7,500 nucleotides of DNA. Source: CANKJK01 sp964400405. GTDB lineage: Bacteria; Acidobacteriota; Vicinamibacteria; Vicinamibacterales; UBA2999. The stretch is from positions 1 to 7,500 of the forward strand of contig CAYNUO010000119.1 of assembly GCA_964400405.1 (NCBI GenBank), written 5' to 3'. The position numbers and the translations under genes are program-made. The notes below the pieces were generated by a model, which did no database searches, was not told where the DNA came from, and saw only the letters and a program-made list of their open reading frames with translations. Shown piece after piece: positions 5,038 through 7,500 of this stretch (position 1 is its first letter; each line of letters starts with the position of its first letter).

Positions 5038-7344
5038 ATGCCGTGCACGCGCCGCATCGCCGTGGCCGGAGCCGGCCCGGCCGGCCTCGCCTTCGCGCGG
5101 GAAGTGAAGCGTCTCCAACCCCGCGCCGCCGTGACCGTCTACGAACGGCGCGCGGAAGGCGACGCGCGCGACCGCACGGGCGTCGTCCTTCCCCAGGCCG
5201 CCGTGGACGGCTGGCGCGCGCGCGACCCCGAGCTCCACGAAGCGCTGGCGCCGCATCTGCACACCTGGTCCACGCTCGCGGTCGGCACGCCCGGCGGTCC
5301 GGTGGTGGAAGTCGCCGGGCATCCGTATGTGAGCGTGTCCAGGGCCGCGCTGCTCGGCGTGCTCGCGGACCAGGCCCGCCGCGCCGGCGTTGCGCTGACG
5401 TTCGGCACACCGATCGAGACGCTCGGGAGTCTCGCCGTGGATCTCATCGTCGGCGCCGACGGCATCAACAGCCGGGTGCGCGAACGCGCCGGCGGCCACC
5501 TCGCCGTCGAGCAACGGATCAGTCACAACCGCCACATCTGGCTGACGACCGCACACCGGCTCCCAGCCTTCGCGTTCCTCTTCGTACCGTCGCCGCACGG
5601 TCTGTGGTGCGGTCACGCGTACCCGTCCGGAGACGGCAGCACGGTCATCGTCGAAGCCGCGGCATCGACCGTTATGCGGGCCGGCCTCGCGGATGCGTCG
5701 CCCGCGGCCATCGCTGCGGCGCTCAGCGTCGTGTTCGGGCACCCGCTCGACGGCCGGACGCTCGAGCCAGCCGCAGGTGGCTGGCAGTCATTCGAATCAC
5801 TGTCGTGCGCGCCGTGGTCGGCCGGCACCACGGTGCTCATCGGCGACGCCGCCCACACGGCGCACTTCTCCATCGGTTCCGGCACGCGGCTGGCCGTTGA
5901 CGATGCGCTGGCGCTGGCCGACGCGGTCCACGGACACGACCGCCTCGATGCCGCGCTGATGGACTGGGAGGCCGCGCGGCGCCCCGCCGTCGAGAGCCTG
6001 CGGCGTGCGGCGGATGCCTCCGCCGCGTGGTTCGAAGGCGCGGAGCGCTATGCGTCTCTCGACGCGGACCGCTTCGCGTTCTCGCTGCTGACCCGCTCGC
6101 TGCGCATGACGCGCGGACAGCTCGCAGCAGGTGACCCCGCGTTCGTGGCCCGCGTCGACCGCCTGACCGCGGACGATGCCCTCCGGCAGACGAGCGCCTC
6201 GGCGCGGTCGGCATCCGGTGCGACTGGCGTGCCGGAGACAACCGCCACGCCACCGATGTTCACGCCCGTGCGCCTGCGCGACCTCCTGTTGCCGAACCGC
6301 ATCGCCGTCTCGCCGATGTGCCAGTACATGGCCGAGGACGGCGCGCCGACCGACTGGCACCTCGTGCACCTCGGCAGCCGCGCGGTGGGCGGTGCCGGGC
6401 TCGTGATTGCCGAGATGACGGACGTCACGGCCGAGGGACGCATCACGCCCGGCTGCACGGGCCTCTATCAGGACGCGCACGTGGCCGCGTGGAAGCGCGT
6501 GGTGGACTTCGTCCACGCGCAGACGCCAGGGAAGATTGGGATTCAGCTCGGCCACGCCGGCCGCAAGGCGTCCGTGGTCCGTCCCTGGGACGGCGGCGCG
6601 GATCAGCCGCTGGCGGAGGGCGGATGGCCGGTAATAGGCCCATCAGCGCTGCCGTATCGCAGCGATCGCAGTCCCGTGCCGCACGCACTCGACCGGGCTG
6701 ACATGGACGCGCTCGTCACGGATTACACCCGTGCGGCGGAACGCGCGCACGCAGCCGGCTTCGACCTCATCGAGCTGCACATGGCGCACGGCTACCTGCT
6801 GGCGTCGTTCATCTCGCCGCTGAGCAACCAGCGCACCGATGAGTACGGCGGTTCGCTTGAGAACCGGCTCCGCTTTCCTCTCGAGGTACTCGATGCCTGT
6901 CGCCGCGCCTGGCCGGCCGGGAAACCGCTCACAGTGCGGATCTCCGCTGTCGACTGGGTGGATGGCGGCACCACTGCGGACGACGCCGTGGCAATTGCCC
7001 GCGCGTTGAAACAGCACGGCGCCGACGCCGTGGATTGCTCCAGCGGCTTCACGACGCCGGTCTTTCCACCCTTTGCGCGCCAGTTCCAGACGCCGTTCGC
7101 GGATCGCATCCGGCATGAAGCGGACATCGCGACCATGGCCGTCGGCGCGATCTCGTCGTGGGACGACGCGAACACGATCATCGCCGCGGGCCGTGCGGAC
7201 CTCGTGCTCCTCGGCCGTGAGCACCTGTTCAATCCTTACTGGACCCACCACGCCGCCGCCGCGCAGGGCTACGCGCTGCCGTGGCCGAAGCCGTACTCGT
7301 CCGTCGACGGCTATCGCTCACGAAGCGGCCTCCGGTTCGAGTAG
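5038..7344 (+). CDS. Bifunctional aryl-CoA monooxygenase/reductase (2-aminobenzoyl-CoA monooxygenase/reductase or salicylyl-CoA 5-hydroxylase/oxidoreductase type)
   Basis: A 768-residue fusion of two flavoenzymes. Residues 1 to about 380 form a class A FAD hydroxylase: dinucleotide fold GAGPAG (11-16), DG motif GADGINSRVRE (139-149), and GD motif VLIGDAAHTAHFSIGSG (266-282), which binds FAD again. Residues 383-406 are a low-complexity Ser/Ala/Thr/Pro linker. Residues 407-768 are an old-yellow-enzyme (NADH:flavin oxidoreductase, FMN) barrel: SPMCQYMAEDG (425-435), QLGHAGRK (503-510), ELHMAHGYLLASFISPLSNQRTDEYGGS with the substrate-binding pair His581/His584, and LLGREHLFNPYW near the C-terminus. 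This architecture is that of the Azoarcus evansii enzyme, which hydroxylates 2-aminobenzoyl-CoA at C5 and reduces the ring to a non-aromatic 2-amino-5-oxocyclohexene product. Related fusions are annotated as salicylyl-CoA 5-hydroxylases. The upstream Rid, crotonase and dehydrogenase genes favour an aryl-CoA catabolic role; amino versus hydroxy substrate is unresolved. It starts 9 nt after the dehydrogenase stop, without a good Shine-Dalgarno. Confidence 0.92.
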   Translation: MPCTRRIAVAGAGPAGLAFAREVKRLQPRAAVTVYERRAEGDARDRTGVVLPQAAVDGWRARDPELHEALAPHLHTWSTLAVGTPGGPVVEVAGHPYVSVSRAALLGVLADQARRAGVALTFGTPIETLGSLAVDLIVGADGINSRVRERAGGHLAVEQRISHNRHIWLTTAHRLPAFAFLFVPSPHGLWCGHAYPSGDGSTVIVEAAASTVMRAGLADASPAAIAAALSVVFGHPLDGRTLEPAAGGWQSFESLSCAPWSAGTTVLIGDAAHTAHFSIGSGTRLAVDDALALADAVHGHDRLDAALMDWEAARRPAVESLRRAADASAAWFEGAERYASLDADRFAFSLLTRSLRMTRGQLAAGDPAFVARVDRLTADDALRQTSASARSASGATGVPETTATPPMFTPVRLRDLLLPNRIAVSPMCQYMAEDGAPTDWHLVHLGSRAVGGAGLVIAEMTDVTAEGRITPGCTGLYQDAHVAAWKRVVDFVHAQTPGKIGIQLGHAGRKASVVRPWDGGADQPLAEGGWPVIGPSALPYRSDRSPVPHALDRADMDALVTDYTRAAERAHAAGFDLIELHMAHGYLLASFISPLSNQRTDEYGGSLENRLRFPLEVLDACRRAWPAGKPLTVRISAVDWVDGGTTADDAVAIARALKQHGADAVDCSSGFTTPVFPPFARQFQTPFADRIRHEADIATMAVGAISSWDDANTIIAAGRADLVLLGREHLFNPYWTHHAAAAQGYALPWPKPYSSVDGYRSRSGLRFE

Positions 7345-7371
7345 CGGGCACCCGCGAAACTGCCTCCACCG

Positions 7372-7417
7372 TGCGCCCCGGATGGCGCAGATTCCGCGAT
7401 CTCGTCTGCCGGACGAG
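7372..7417 (+). terminator. Possible terminator region after the operon (two short hairpins)
   Basis: Two perfect 6-bp hairpins follow the last gene: TGCGCC/GGCGCA (7372-7377 with 7384-7389, 6-base loop) and CTCGTC/GACGAG (7401-7406 with 7412-7417, 5-base loop). The second is followed by CCACTTCTCC rather than a true T-run, so intrinsic termination would be weak and Rho may be needed. Confidence 0.25.
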
Positions 7418-7466
7418 CCACTTCTCCGCCGGATGCCCGGGGGTACACCACGTGCAATCCGGGTTG

Positions 7467-7472
7467 TAGAAT
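7467..7472 (+). promoter_or_regulatory. Candidate -10 element for a gene starting past the right edge
   Basis: TAGAAT matches TATAAT at five of six positions. The best-spaced -35 (TACACC at 7444-7449, 17-base spacing) is poor, with three of six matches. The element is followed within 30 bases by a hairpin and a Shine-Dalgarno, which together look like the 5' end of a new transcription unit, separate from the aryl-CoA operon. Confidence 0.4.
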
Positions 7473-7489
7473 CGGGCGCAGACGCCCGA
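7472..7489 (+). repeat. Perfect leader hairpin
   Basis: TCGGGCG (7472-7478) pairs with CGCCCGA (7483-7489), a 7-bp stem with the four-base loop CAGA. It overlaps the end of the candidate -10 and the expected transcription start. It may therefore act as an operator palindrome in DNA, or as a small leader structure if transcription starts upstream. Confidence 0.4.
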
Positions 7490-7492
7490 ATC

Positions 7493-7498
7493 GAGGAG
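7493..7498 (+). promoter_or_regulatory. Shine-Dalgarno for an off-window downstream gene
   Basis: GAGGAG lies two bases from the window end, four bases after the leader hairpin. A start codon would be expected about 5-9 bases downstream, outside the window. Confidence 0.5.
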
Positions 7499-7500
7499 CC

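Noticed and set aside
3826..5742. A 638-codon open frame on the minus strand across the acyl-CoA dehydrogenase and the start of the hydroxylase fusion.
   Set aside because: It is antisense to two well-supported genes. Its translation is Arg/Gly/His-rich without any recognisable motif, a usual by-product of GC-rich codons.
5797..6555. A 252-codon minus-strand open frame opposite the fusion gene.
   Set aside because: It lies antisense to the GD motif and the start of the reductase domain, with no family features of its own.
7449..7454. A CACGTG palindrome upstream of the candidate promoter at the right edge.
   Set aside because: A six-base palindrome is expected by chance, and no second copy or known regulator context is visible.
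1..7500. A CRISPR array, tRNA, insertion sequence, phage or toxin-antitoxin system.
   Set aside because: I found no regularly spaced repeats, cloverleaf-like sequence, transposase motifs or terminal inverted repeats. The window reads as ordinary chromosomal metabolic and housekeeping genes.

Overview
The window is GC-rich (about 70%), gene-dense bacterial DNA with several GTG starts and short gaps between genes. The gene types (membrane-anchored MutS-like ATPase, DUF2892 protein, fused CoA-thioester hydroxylase/reductase) and the codon use fit a high-GC Gram-negative-type bacterium. Acidobacteriota (Vicinamibacteria-like) is my best guess, but nothing here proves the phylum. I see no tRNA, rRNA, CRISPR array, insertion sequence or phage gene.

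Left part (1-2482): a class I SAM-dependent methyltransferase runs off the left edge on the minus strand (1-431). It is divergently paired, across 58 bp, with a plus-strand MutS-family ATPase (490-2328). That ATPase has predicted membrane segments and keeps the Walker A/B ATPase core. It has no room for the mismatch-recognition domain of true MutS. A small DUF2892 membrane protein on the minus strand (2279-2482) converges on it, and the two coding ends overlap by 50 bp.

Right part (2665-7344): four plus-strand genes are packed like an operon, with a 4-nt overlap and gaps of 13 and 9 nt. They encode a Rid (YjgF/YER057c/UK114) family protein, a crotonase-superfamily protein, an acyl-CoA dehydrogenase, and a 768-residue fusion of an FAD aromatic hydroxylase with an old-yellow-enzyme-type reductase. 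The fusion has the architecture of 2-aminobenzoyl-CoA monooxygenase/reductase, also annotated as salicylyl-CoA 5-hydroxylase/oxidoreductase. The set resembles the aerobic CoA-dependent anthranilate pathway described in Azoarcus evansii.

My working model is as follows. The fusion hydroxylates and reduces the aromatic CoA thioester. The Rid protein may help remove the enamine nitrogen. The crotonase lacks both classical hydratase glutamates and may open the ring or do another non-hydratase step. The dehydrogenase then starts beta-oxidation of the product. No CoA ligase, thiolase or regulator lies in the window. After the operon there is about 150 bp with weak hairpins, and then a candidate promoter, leader hairpin and Shine-Dalgarno sequence for a gene starting just past the right edge.
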